From the NCBI RefSeq assembly GCF_052857255.1, contig NC_135497.1, forward strand, positions 343,086,183-343,150,182: a stretch of 64,000 bases of DNA. The letters are read 5' to 3'. Positions 52,394 to 63,547 of the stretch are shown here, piece after piece. Within the stretch, counting starts at the first letter, position 1. Every line of letters begins with the position of its first letter. The DNA is from Amblyomma americanum (taxonomy: Eukaryota > Arthropoda > Arachnida > Ixodida > Ixodidae). Under the pieces are notes generated by a model. It made no database searches, was not told where the DNA came from, and saw only the letters and a list, made by a program, of their open reading frames with translations. The position numbers and the translations under genes are program-made.

Positions 52394-54510
52394 TAATGAA
52401 GGGACGTTTATTTTGAACGGACAACACAGTGCGAGCACGGATAGTGTACGAAGGAGAATGTTTGCAATGTGTAGTCTTTCTCCTTGCTCGACTAGCCCCA
52501 TTACTTCTGAGTTTTCTCTTCAAGATGAAGTGTAATTATTGATGCGCTATAATATTTGCGCACGTTGTGAAAGGATCGGCCCCATACAGTTTACGGGTCG
52601 AGAATAGCTGCTTAATCGTCGCGTTAAACAGAACGGCTTGTAATGTTAACAAATCATCTTTTTGATCGGTAGGTTTGTTTTTCTCTTTATGTTGGTATTA
52701 ACCTAAAAACCGTTCTAAGAAATTACTCCCCTTTTTCACAGTTGCTACCTTCCGATATCGCATGCGAGATACAACAGCGCCGACTTGTTTCGGTACCACT
52801 CACACAGAGCACCTCATACGCGCGACAAATTTCAGGAGTTGAAAATATTGTCACAGAAATCAAATGAAAGCATCACTCAAGAACGATAGTGATATAACAG
52901 AGAGGAGTAGTATGCCTGGTTTCGCAGAGATAGACGTTCTTCTCCCTCACACCCAAGCGAACGGGTTAAGTCCCAGTGCAAGGAACACGCGTGTCTCATA
53001 TTTTACCAAGCATTTGAGAAGACTGGCGTGCTTTGCCGAACAGAAGGATTGTTTTCTTAGCTCCGTGTATTTCCTGGAATGTGCGCAAATTGTTTACTAA
53101 GGTCGTAATATTTAAGACAAGACATATATGCGACGCATGCCATAACCAGCAACTACGTTGAACGTGTACGCCGCTTCATTTCACAGCGCTAACACTACTT
53201 TCATTCTTAAGGCATATAATTAAGCAGCGGAGTCACATTGAGGTAAACATCGCACACAATGTGATCGCTGACTTGAAGAACGCACTTCGCGATCAAACAT
53301 GCCTCGTCGTAGTCAATCGTCTGCTCGACACAGCGACGTGACTATTGAGTTCCTCTCCTTTTATTAAGTTCGATTTTCGTTAGTGCGCCAATAAGCCCGA
53401 TCTTTTAGTGCAGGCGGTACGTTGCGACGTCACTTACACCTAACACTTTAAGAAGACAAATGTCCATGGTGCGGTGACACCCAACCCTAGCACATATAAC
53501 ATAGACATGTCCCCAAAACCCCACCTTCTAAAGGCGCGCAATGCGTCCCTGGAGCTCTGGGAGCAGAAGCTGACCAGGCACGCCTCTACAACCAGGCAGC
53601 TATCTTTCTCATCGCCGGACGGTCGACAGAAGCCTCCGGAGCCTTAGACTGAGGGCCCACCCACATGGGCTGCAGCCGCCATCCTCACTCGCTCACTGCG
53701 ACGCGCCAGCGCGAGCGCATAAACATGCAAGTAGGCATGCGAGAATGCTGGGGCGAAAACAGCGAGCCCTGCAGTCAACACCCCAGATTTTGCTTTTCTT
53801 CCAAAGATGACACTTCACGACAGGAGCGGCAGTGCTACTCGGCGATGCTTAATGACCCTTTAATTTCACTGTTATTCCTTGATAAAATTCGCACGGAGAG
53901 CTCAACTTCTGTTTAAGTACGCATAACAACGTCGTGGCTAGTACCTGCTACGTAAAACCACTGTTTACTGGTAGACCATACCATGAGCCCTTTAAGCAAA
54001 ACAGCTCTACGCGATCTATAGTGTAAAGGCGCGTTGCACAAGCCGCGCGCCCTGTTCACTCCGAGCTTCGTACTAAGCACAAAAAAAACGGGATGAGGCC
54101 ATCTGAAACACTGCGGAACTAAGATACGCAGAGCAAAAGCTTGAACGAGTGGCGAAGCAAACCGCCGAGTCCCAAGCACGAAACACTTTCCTCGATAGAA
54201 AATCAGCTTCAACGCAGAAGCACCAAAAGTTGTTCCGAATGTACTGGTGCCCATATATCACAATGGAAAAGGTTCCAAACCTGTAACAAAGTGCAGGACT
54301 TTGCCGGGCTACAGCGAACACTGCGCTTCTGCGAAGGAGGGCTGTGAAATTGACAACCACTTGCTCTAACACAAAATAGAGACACTGTGATGGTTGACGA
54401 GACTTGGCGCAAACTTAATACTATAGTGCCTAGAACGTTCCTAGTGTGCCGTGCGCCAGATCTGCGTAGCGGGAGACTGTGGGATCGCTTTTAATGTATA
54501 CGCGTAGCTG
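52394..54510. other. Non-coding part of unit B / palindrome arm
   Basis: Matches 20971-22845 and 60343-62460 (inverted). No gene recognised. Confidence 0.5.
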
Positions 54511-54524
54511 CCGCCAGGGGGAGC
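54511..54524 (+). promoter_or_regulatory. CTCF-like motif CCGCCAGGGGGAGC
   Basis: Fits the CCxCxAGGGGGC-type core with about two departures. It is retained unchanged in the other arm at 60329-60342 (opposite strand). A weak prediction. Confidence 0.2.
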
Positions 54525-54590
54525 AAAGGCATGGGAGGGTGCCAGCCGTGAAGTGCTGCAGCGGCTGCAGCAGACAGTTAGAGACCTTGG

Positions 54591-55773
54591 GTGCGTTCCA
54601 ATACCTCCAAGTAGACGGCTACTTAGACGTCTAGACGGACAGCCGCCATCTTGGAACGCGTTCCATTTCTCACAAAGCAGTCTAAGATGACTGCTTCGCC
54701 GAAGTCAACGTCGATGCAGGCTAACTTCCTGTCTAAAGATGGCGGAGCTGGCGTACGCGGAGCGAGTCGTGCTATTCGCGGTCGTAGGTCTGCAGTCGGA
54801 GAATGGATAGACACCGTCCTTCAAGTGTGAGTTATTTCTTTAAGTTAATTGGTACGCAAACTAGTAGCTAATTAAGCCGTCTTCGTAGACATGCGATACC
54901 TAGCAGTTATTCACGCAGGAGAGAATCGTGCGGTTGACAGAGTTGCTACAGCAGCGGACGCTGTAGGTCTGTTTACTTGCCCTGTTCATATTCTGGCGAT
55001 GCCGGCTCTTAGCGCTTGATTTTATGAATTAAAACTCCTCGCGATCGTTGGGTTCCTCACCGGTGTTACGACGGCTGGCGTAACGGTTTACAAATGTGTT
55101 TTTCTGCTGCGGTATTAGATACATCAACTGTTTCGTGCACATCGCTTTTTACCTCTGCAGTCTCATAACGAACACACCGGCATATTGCGAATTGATTTTA
55201 GTCTGTGCAGGATTAAAGCTCGCTGCTGTATTTAGATTTTCGCTGTCGCCGAGTACCACGTACGGCGGACAGCAGGTTTAATGGCACGCATGGGTTTTTC
55301 TGTTGCAGTATCACCGTTCGCGTATATTAATTTTGTGTTTACAGTCATTCGTATTCTTTTTTATGACTACAGGGACGTCTGGACGAGCATGTTCGAGGAA
55401 CATTATCCTCTTGAGGACAACAACAACAATAGCATCAATAATAAAAGATTAATGGCATATGTCTAGCGTCGTCTTTGGAGAGCGGGCACTACCGTCTGCT
55501 ACAAGTGGAGTGACCGATAGGCTGCGTCACCAGTCTAATTTATGCGCAAAATTATTGCAGCAAAAATGTGCGAACTGTTGAAAATTCGTTTTTAATGATC
55601 GTCATTGGGAAGTTTAGGAAAAATTACAGTATAACTGTCCATATGCTGTAGTTACATTTTTATGCCGCGAGGCGGCTTGAGCAGTAGAGAAGTTCCAATA
55701 TGTGGACACGTAGACGGCTTCCCAGACGTCGCACCAGACGTCTTCGCGGACGTCTTCAGAATTAGAACACATC
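54591..55773. mobile_element. DNA transposon-like element, left-arm copy
   Basis: A 1.18-kb segment flanked by direct CCTTGG (54585-54590 and 55774-55779). Ends are GTGCGTTCCAATA and, reversed, GATGTGTTCTAAT: short inverted termini with one gap. Subterminal zones at both ends contain repeated GTAGACGGCT and AGACGTC words. A short frame from ATG 54739 starts in AAGATGGCGG (M-A-E-L-A-Y-A-E-R-V-V-L-F-A-V-V-G). A frame at 55281-55466 (61 codons) ends D-V-W-T-S-M-F-E-E-H-Y-P-L-E-D after an acceptor-like CTACAG. Superfamily not recognised; non-autonomous as it stands. Confidence 0.6.
54642..54746. promoter_or_regulatory. Two AAGATGGCGG (YY1/TISU-type) motifs
   Basis: GCCGCCATCTT (54642-54652, minus orientation) and AAGATGGCGGA (54736-54746, plus). 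The first is AAGATGGCGGC on the minus strand, the YY1 and TISU consensus; the right-arm counterpart is at 60201-60211. They sit at one end of the transposon-like element and may be part of its promoter. Confidence 0.4.
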
Positions 55774-57860
55774 CCTTGGTCTGGCTTTGTGAATGGTGAA
55801 TGCGTTTTGCGGAATTTGTAAGAGGCCACTTTTTTCTGTTTTCGTGGTGTGCGTGCAGTGTTACGCGTTGGCAGCTTCTACAACAATTCTGGATGAAGGC
55901 TGGTGCAATTTAATATGCCCAAGCCGAAGCGCCAATGCAAAAATAAGACATATTTTGTACCGCTTTGCAGGAGTGGTTAACGTTCAAGCAAGGACCGCGC
56001 ATCTATCTTCACTGCGCCAAACGACATTGGGCGGCTTGCACTGTGGGAGAAGAACATCAAGAGAGAAGACAGAAGCTACCGCCGAGCTGTGCCGTGTGCG
56101 AAAAACACTTTGAAGAGAGCTTTATAGAGCGCTCCTTCAGGATAACGTTGAATTGACTCGTGAACGAGCTTGCTCGCGGCAAACCACGTCTGAAGCCCGA
56201 TGCCGTTCGGACAACATTTGATGGCTAACCGAAGCACCTTCTTCCCAAACAAGCTATGGAGAGAATGACGAGAGATATATGCGGCGAGGAGCCTGCTGTT
56301 AAACGGCGCAAGCGGACAATGCCGGAGGCCGCCGAGCTCGACTTCGTTGTTGACGGCGTCGACTGTGAGAGCCAGGAGTATGGTCATGATCTAAAATGTA
56401 GATATATTCATGGGGAGGAGTTGAAACTCTGACTGTAAAGGACAGAGCACTGCTGAATTTAAAAGTGACACCTCTGAGCAGCAGACTCAAAGCTTTGACG
56501 ACAGTCGTCATATGTTCTCCGGAATACTTGCCGATGCACGTGCCTCATGTGCCGTCTGGCACATTGGTATACGCCTGCTGCGAAGCCGAAGAGAGGAATT
56601 TTACCAGCCTTTTCATCCAAAAGATGATAACATTTGTAAAGCCTCTGCCCGACGAGGATCAGTGATATCCACTGCTTACATGAAAGGCAGAGAGCAGGCA
56701 AAGCATGCGCTTAGAAATTGTAAAGGGGCCGTTGTTTTTGCTCATGTTGCGCTATTTTATACGTCATGCACTAAAAACAAGCCCAAACCGCCACCTTTTT
56801 GGACTTTGCGATGGATGTGGTGTAAAGCCTTCAGGTGGAAGTTACACTACATATAAAGATATGTTTTTTGCTGAGAAATGTCAAGTATTTACAGAGTCTG
56901 AACGTGAATTTTGTGTTCAGTGCAACTATCAAAGGATACTGGCACAAAACCAGATATGCACAGAAAGGAAAAAAATTGTGACCTACAGCAAAATCAAAAA
57001 CAAGCCCAAAAGTATACCTCGCACTCTGTTAAGGCAAAACCAGCAAAGCCATGCAAAACCAGCAGGGGGTTGTTTTTGCCAAAGATCACTGCTGCTGGTT
57101 TTAGGATGACTCTTAACAACACACTAGATCTTTTGCGATATTTCACTTCAGTGGTAGGGTCCACATACCTCTTTACGTTCCGCCTGAGTCAAGATAAACT
57201 AGAGAATTTATTTGGTATAATTATACAGCCATCTGGACGCAATGATCATCCCAGAGCCTCTCAGTTTTTAATCGCAGCAAATTTATTGACTATGTATAAT
57301 CTGGCTAAGCCACCGAAAGAAGGAAACTGCTCGCCAGAAATGAGAAGTGCATTACGTAACCGGCCAGCGCAGTCTGAGCAGCCCAAAGAGTGCCTTTTTG
57401 GACACCGTAGATATTTCCTGGATGAAGAGAAGCTTAGCGAACTTGAAGTAATTATTCGGGCTCTTTGCTCACATGGGGGCCATGTCGGATAAACCGAGAA
57501 AAGGACAACAGTACTTTGATGTATTACAGCAGTGCATGTCGGAAGATAGATAATTGCTAAAAAAATTCGTGCCCAGATTGTGCAGAGCGCCTTTGTGTTT
57601 CCAGTTGACAAGCGGGTGCAGATGCTAACTCTTGCTTCACGGCCAATTTCTACAATGGTGGCGTTATATATCCCAGGCAAGCGCTGGCCCTTGCTGTGAA
57701 GATCATGTAAGATGCTTTTACTTCCTTCTTTAGCAAACATAAACTACATGCTGAAATAGTTGAGGGTTCGACGGAAACCCGTCTGGCGAGGGACATTCAG
57801 CATATCCTTTTAAACGAACACTCGCCAGTCATAAAGGAAAAAAATAACCGTAAGAGAATT

Positions 57861-57894
57861 GACGTTTCGGCACCACTACGGGTGCCTTGTTCAC
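57861..57894 (-). ncRNA. Hammerhead-ribozyme-like motif, left arm
   Basis: On the minus strand: GTGAACAA, a hairpin GGCACC-CGTAGT-GGTGCC, then GAAACGTC. In the hammerhead core the order is CTGANGA, stem II, GAAA, stem III end. Here the GAAA part and a perfect 6-bp stem II are present, but CTGANGA reads GTGAACA (two departures). Possibly a decayed ribozyme of Penelope-like origin. Confidence 0.35.
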
Positions 57895-58154
57895 AATGGG
57901 ATGAAAAACGAGACGGGCTGCTGCTTATGTAGGGAAAACGTTGCGTATCGTGCGGATGTATATCTCGGGTAGATTGCCCTGCGTCCTGTTAATCGCTTGG
58001 CTTGTCTTGTCATTTGTATGTGTATTAACATTTGTATGTGTATGTGTGTATTTGTATTAACAGGACGCAGGGCAATCTACCCGAGATATACATCCGCACG
58101 ATACGCAACGTTTTCCCTACATAAGCAGCAGCCCGTCTCGTTTTTCATCCCATT

Positions 58155-58188
58155 GTGAACAAGGCACCCGTAGTGGTGCCGAAACGTC
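58155..58188 (+). ncRNA. Hammerhead-ribozyme-like motif, right arm
   Basis: Same sequence as the left-arm motif in inverted position, with the same two departures in the CTGANGA box, so they were copied together or the box was never canonical. Confidence 0.35.
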
Positions 58189-58460
58189 AATTCTCTTACG
58201 GTTATTTTTTTCCTTTATGACTTTGGCGAGTGTTCGTTTAAAAGGATATACATGCAGAAAGCTTGGCTGACTTCGCAAAGCACCTCGAAACATTGACGGT
58301 GCCACAGCTTGGCTGCACAGAGCATGAAAGAGCTACCTTATCACAAATAGTGAATTTTTATGTGCTACTTAGGTTTCGGTTCTTTGTAAAAGGCACAAAG
58401 AAAGGGACGCTCAGAGGCAGCGGCAGAAATTACTCAATTTACGCTATTGCCAGTGACTAG

Positions 58461-58894
58461 CTGCCGCACGGAGTTGAAGCATTGCCTTCGCGGTGTGTCC
58501 TAAGCCTGCTTTACTGATGTAAATATTAAGTATCATTTCTTTTTTCGTCAACTGTGTTTCTCATTTTTGCACATTTCGTTATTAGTGCGTGTGCAAGGAA
58601 GCCGCGAACTTTATTACACCTGGGCTCTTTCTCCCCAGAACAGTAATTTATTTGTTGCAGATATGAGATATGCAATTGGCGGTCTAGCGTGATTGCTTCG
58701 TCAATTTAAAAAAAAAACATTTATTAAATTCCGCGGCTGAGGACGGAAATCTGCCAACACATGCATGTGAAAGAGCAAGCAGCGCTCGAGGGGAGCTCTT
58801 TTTATCCGATAAGCGTGCAGCATGCTTCAGCAAATTTGTGTTCAAGGCACTTTTAGATAAGAAACGAAAGCACAAGAAGAAACAAACTGAGAAA
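58461..58894. other. Tail of the P-like element / palindrome spacer
   Basis: No counterpart in the left arm. A/T-rich with an A run (58709-58718); probably the 3' UTR of the P-like element followed by the breakpoint of the inverted duplication near 58895. No terminal inverted repeat of the P-like element was identified. Confidence 0.4.
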
Positions 58895-59079
58895 GACAAA
58901 ATATGTCTTATATTTGCATTGGCGCTTCGGCTTGGGCATAATAAATTGCATCAGCCTTCATCCAGATTGTTGTAGAAGCTGCCAACGCGTAACACTGCAC
59001 GCACACCACGAAAACAGCAAAAAGTGACCTCTTACAACTTCCGCAAAACGCATTCACCATTCACAAAGCCAGACCAAGG

Positions 59080-60262
59080 GATGTGTTCCAATTCTGAAGA
59101 CATCCGCGAAGACGTCTGGTGTGACGTCTGGGAAGCCGTCTACGTGTCCACATATTGAAACTTGTCTACTGCTCATGCCGCCTCGCGGCATAAAAATGTA
59201 ACTACAGCATATGGACAGTTACACTGTATTTTTTCCTAAACTTCCCAATGACGATCATTAAAAACTAATTTTCAACAGTTCGCACATTTTTGCTGCAATA
59301 CTTTTGCGCATAAATTAGACTGGTGACGCAGCCTATCGGTCACTCCACTTGTAGAAGACGGTAGTGCCCGCTCTCCAAAGACGACGCTAGACATATGCCA
59401 TTAATCTTTTATTATTGATGCTATTGTTGTTCTTGTCCTCAAGAGGATAATGTTCCTCGAACATGCTCGTCCAGACGTCCCTGTAAACATAAAAATGAAT
59501 ACGAATGACTGTAGACACAAAATTAATACACGCGAACGGTGATACTGCAACAGAAAAACCCATGCGTGCCATTAAACCTGCTGTCGGCCGTACGTGGTAC
59601 TCGGCGACGGCGAAAATCTGAAGACAGCGGCGAGCTTTAATCCTGCACAGACTAAAATCAATTCGCAATATGCCGGTGTGTTCGTTATGAGACTGCAGAG
59701 GTAAAAAGCGATGTGCACGAAACAGTTGATGTATCTAATACCGCAGCAGAAAAACACATTTGTAAATCGTTATGCCAGCCGTCGTAACACCGGTTAGGAA
59801 CCCAACGACCGCGATGAGTTTTAATTCATAAAATCAAGCGCTAAGAGCTAGCATCGCCAGAATATGAACAGGCCAAGTAAACAGACCTACAGCGTCCGCT
59901 GCTGTAGCAAATCTGTCAACCGCACGATTCTCTCCTGCGTGAATAACTGCTAGGAATCGCATGTCCACGAAGACGGCTTAATTAGCTAATAGTTTGCGTA
60001 CCAACTAAGTTAAAGAAATGAGTCACACTTGAAGGACGGCGTCTTTCCATACTCCGGCTGCAGACCTACGACCTCGAATAGCACGACTCGCTCCGCGTAC
60101 GCCAGCTCCGCCATCTTTAGACAGGAAGTTAGCCTGCATCGACGTTGACTTCGGCGAAGCAGTCATCTTAAACTGCTTTGTGAGAAATGGAACGCGTCCC
60201 AAGATGGCGGCTGTCCGTCTAGACGTCCAAGAAGCCGTCTACTTAGAGGTATTGGAACGCAC
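59080..60262. mobile_element. DNA transposon-like element, right-arm copy
   Basis: Inverted copy of 54591-55773, flanked by CCAAGG at 59074-59079 and 60263-60268. Its internal minus-strand frame is longer here (59668-59387, 93 codons), because the stop present in the left arm upstream of M-A-R-M-G-F-S is absent. Confidence 0.6.
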
Positions 60263-60328
60263 CCAAGGTCTCGAATTGTCTGCTGCAGCCGCTGCAGCAC
60301 TTCACGGCTGGCACCCTCCCATGCCTTT

Positions 60329-60342
60329 GCTCCCCCTGGCGG
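60329..60342 (-). promoter_or_regulatory. CTCF-like motif, right arm
   Basis: Reverse complement of the motif at 54511-54524, unchanged. Low-specificity prediction. Confidence 0.2.
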
Positions 60343-62460
60343 CAGCTACGCGTATACATTAAAAGCTCTCCCACAATTTCCCGTTACGCAGATCTGCGCA
60401 CAGCACACTAGGAACCTTCTAGGCACTATAGTTTTAAGTTTGTGCCAAGTTTCGTCAACCATCACAGTGTCTCTACTTTGTGTTAGAGCAAGTGGTTTTC
60501 AATTTCCCACCACTCCTTCTCAGAAGCGCAGTGTTCGCTGGAGCCCGGCAAAATACTGCACTTTGTGACAGGTTGGGAACCTTTTCCATGGTGATATATG
60601 CGCACCAGTACATTCGGAACAACTTTTGGTGCTTCTGCGTTGAAGGTGGTTTTCTATCGAGAAAAGTGTCGCGTGCTTGGGACTCGGCGGTTTGCTTCGC
60701 CACTCGTTGAAGCTTTTGCTCTGCGTATCTTAGTTCCGCAGTGGTTCCGATGGCCTCATCCCGTTTTTTGTGCTTAGTTGGTACGGAGCTCGGAGTGAAC
60801 AGGCCGCGCGGCTTGTGCAACCCGCCTTTACACTATAGATCGCGTAGAGCTGTTTTGCTTAAAGGGCTCATGGTATGGTCTACCAGTAAACAGTGGTTTT
60901 ACGTAGCAAGTACTAGCCACGACGTTGTTGTGCGTACTTAAAAAGAAGTTGAGCTCTACGTGCGCATTTTAATAAGGAATAACAGTGTGAAATTAAAGGG
61001 TCATAAAGCATCGCCGAGTAGCACTGCCGCTCCTGTCGTGAAGTGTGATTTTTGGAAGAGAAGCAAAATGTGGGGTGTTGACTGCAGGGCTCGCTGTTTT
61101 CGCCCCAGCATTCTCGAATGCCTACTTGCACGTTTATGCGCTCGCGCTGGCGCGTCGCAGTGAGCGAGTGAGGATGGCGGCTGCAGCCCATGTGGGTGGG
61201 CCCTCAGTCCAAGGCTCCGGAGGCTTCTGTCGACCGTCCGGCGATGAGAAAGATAGCTGCCTGGTTGTTGAGGCTTGCCTGGTCAGCTTCTGCTCCCAGA
61301 GCTCCAGGGACGCATTGCACGCCTTTAGAAGGTGGGGTTTTGGGGACATGTCTATGTTATATGTGCTAGGGTTGGGTGTCACCGCACCATGGACATTTGT
61401 CTTCTTAAAGTGTTAGGTGTAAGTGACGTCGCAACGTACCGCCTGCACTAAAAGATCGGGCTTATTGGCGCACTAACGAAAATCGAACTTAATAAAAGGA
61501 GAGAAACTCAATAGTCACGTCGCTCTGTCGAGCAGACGATTGACTACGACGAGGCATGTTTGATCGCGAAGTGCGTTCTTCAAGTCAGCGATCACATTGT
61601 GTGCGATGTTTACCTCAATGTGACTCCGCTGCTTAATTATATGCCTTAAGAATGCAAAGTAGTGTTAGCGCTGTGAAATGAAGCGGCGTACACGTTCAAC
61701 GTAGTTGCTGGTTATGGCATGCGTCGAATATATGTCTTGTCTTAAATATTACGACCTTAGTAAACAATTTGCGCACATTCCAGGAAATACACGGAGCTAA
61801 GAAAACAATCCTTCTGCTCGGCAAAGCACGTCAGTCTTCTCAAATGCTTCTTAAAATATGAGACACGCGTGTTCCTTGCACTGGGACTTAACCCGTTCGC
61901 TTGGTTGTGAGGGAGAAGAACGTCTATCTCTGCGAAACCAGGCATACTACTCCTCTCTGTTATATCACTATCGTTCTTGAGTGATGCTTTCATTTGATTT
62001 CTGTGACAATATTTTCAACTCCTGAAATTTGTCGCGCGAATGAGGTGTTCTGTGTGAGTGGTACCGAAACAAGTCGGCGCTGTTGTATCTCGCATGCGAT
62101 ATCAGAAGGTAGCAACTGTGAAAAAGGCGAGTAATTTCTTAGAACGGTTTTTAGGTTAATACCAACGTAAAGAGAAAAACAAAATAACCGATCAAAAAGA
62201 TGATTTGTTAACGTCACAAGACGTTCTGTTTAACGCGACGATTAAGCAGCTATTCTCGACCCGTAAACTGTATGGGGCCGATCCTTTACAACGTGCGCAG
62301 ATATTATAGCGCAATTATAATTACTCTTCATCTTGAAGGGAAAACTCAGCGGTAATGGGGCTAGTCGAGCAAGGAGAAAGACTGCACATTGCAAACATTC
62401 TCCTTCGTACATTATCCGTGCTCGCACTGTGTTGTCCGTTCAAAATAAACGTTACTTCAT

Positions 62461-62650
62461 TAGACCAACTCGCAATCCTACGTATTGAATCCCGGCCGCG
62501 GCGGTCGAATTCCGATGGCTGCGAAATGCTAGAGGCCCATGTACTGCTCGATGTCAGCGCACCTTGAAGAATCCCAGGTGGTGTAAATTTGTGGAGCCCT
62601 TCACTACAGCGCCTTTCATAGCCTGGGTCGCTTTAGGACGTTAAACACAC
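62461..62650 (+). mobile_element. tRNA-derived SINE, decayed, right arm
   Basis: Inverted copy of 52215-52393 with GGCGGTCGAATTCCGATGGC and body words. Confidence 0.7.
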
Positions 62651-62819
62651 ATACACGAAACCAAACCTCCGTATTAAACCGCATTGGCACCTGTTTACTG
62701 AGAAATGAAACCAACCAGTTCGTTTGATAAAATCTGGGATATCGAAACGCGATGTTGCTGTAGCCAATGAATAGTAACTGCACATTTATAAAAGATTGTG
62801 CAGGTAGAAGGCAGAGAAT

Positions 62820-63010
62820 GCGAGCAACAATTACAGCAGTCGTCGTGTGCATTTAATCCATTGCATACTAGTTGTGTTGGTAGAGACGGAAGAAAGCAAA
62901 CTGCAGCAACCAGAGCCGCAATGGATACAGCAGTCGTAGTGTGCATTCCCTTCATTGCTTACTTGTTGAGTTGGTAGAGACAAAAGAAAGCGAACGGCAG
63001 CAGTCAGAGA
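62820..63010. repeat. 95-bp tandem duplication, right arm
   Basis: CTGCAGCAAC at 62901 and GGCAGCAGTC at 62996 mark the two units; period 95 bp as in the left arm. Confidence 0.8.
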
Positions 63011-63449
63011 AGAAAGCGAGATAAAACCACGGTGTGAAATACTTGATTCTTCATAGTCCACTCAACATCTTTCTCACACAATCGGTATAGTTGCCCAAGT
63101 GCATCTCGCTGATTAGTGTTTCGAGCAGTATTGTGGCAGCCCACGGTGCAGCACTAGCTCCTAAGAACGCTTTGCTCCGCCGGGACAGCTTTTGTCATTG
63201 CGAACACACCGCCTCGCGCAGCTCACTTGTCGAATCCGCACAGGAAGCGTGGAGAGCGTCTGGTCCTGCGGCGCCCCAATGCTTCGCTATTCGACGCCAG
63301 GGGAGAAATGCGGCGCTGCCGTTGTGCGACCAAACTTGAGCTTAGCAACTCGGGGACTCGAGCTGCGGCGGTGGCGCGCACGCGCCGCCGCCAATCGAGT
63401 TCTATAAAACCATTCCGCCGATCAAATTCCATTTCCGTGCGAAAGTTGG

Positions 63450-63522
63450 CACCAGCCTCGGTGGCTGAGTGGTTAGCACGATCGTCTACTGAGCCGTAGT
63501 TCCCGGGTTCAAACCCGGCCGT
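63450..63522 (+). mobile_element. tRNA-like SINE head, right arm
   Basis: TGGCTGAGTGGT (A box, 63462-63473) and GGGTTCAAACCC (B box, 63505-63516). Inverted partner of 51332-51401. Confidence 0.6.
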
Positions 63523-63547
63523 TTGCAACTTTGCAAGTTTGCAACTG

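Larger units (their letters stand above)
29055..54425 (+). repeat. Segmental duplication, unit B
   Basis: Direct copy of unit A with its own insertions at 31653-34220 and 42058-46993. The stretch 50870-54425 is also present inverted at 60430-64000 with far fewer differences than to unit A. Right end at GGCGCAAACTT near 54405-54415, the same phrase where unit A ends. Confidence 0.9.
50870..55957 (+). repeat. Left arm of a large palindrome
   Basis: Reading from 55957 back to 50870 gives, on the opposite strand, nearly the same sequence as 58895 to 64000. Landmarks in the left arm with right-arm partners: tRNA-like head 51332-51401 with 63450-63522; tandem 95-bp unit 51842-52031 with 62820-63010; SINE 52215-52393 with 62461-62650; transposon 54591-55773 with 59080-60262; start of the THAP frame (M-P-K-P-K-R-Q-C-K) at 55914 with about 58938. 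Arms differ by scattered substitutions and short indels. Confidence 0.95.
57802..58249. mobile_element. Foldback element inserted in the P-like transposase
   Basis: A 448-bp insert with near-perfect inverted arms of about 192 bp (57802-57993 and 58057-58249) and a 63-bp TG-rich loop. The ends read ATATCCTTTTAAACGAACAC and its reverse complement. It is flanked by ACATTCAG and ACATGCAG, an 8-bp target duplication with one mismatch. Transposase coding resumes on the far side. Each arm carries a hammerhead-like motif (see separate entry). Confidence 0.85.
55914..58460 (+). pseudogene. P-element-like THAP transposase remnant
   Basis: Several frames read in order. 55914: M-P-K-P-K-R-Q-C-K-N-K-T-Y-F-V-P-L-C, then in another frame K-R-H-W-A-A-C and C-A-V-C-E-K-H-F-E-E-S-F, a broken THAP-type C2CH zinc finger that would bind transposon ends. 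56465-56665 and 56705-57109 cover the middle (E-F-C-V-Q-C-N-Y). 57107-57492 has T-F-R-L-S-Q-D-K-L-E-N-L-F-G-I-I and D-H-P-R-A-S-Q-F-L, the signature of the C-terminal part of P/THAP9 transposases. 58250-58460 gives the last part (V-N-F-Y-V-L-L-R-F-R-F-F-V-K-G). The RNase H catalytic core appears deleted around 57060-57110. A foldback element at 57802-58249 interrupts it. Not functional. Confidence 0.8.

Noticed and set aside
58117..58305. 62-codon minus-strand frame
   Set aside because: It lies in the foldback arm, mirrored by the left arm, and has no family signature.
55957..58895. Palindrome as a simple assembly error
   Set aside because: Not accepted as the leading view because the arms carry many private substitutions and indels; kept as the main alternative to test with long reads.
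63450..63522. tRNA gene
   Set aside because: Both pol III boxes are present but the acceptor stem does not pair and the same sequence heads SINEs in the window; called a SINE head instead.
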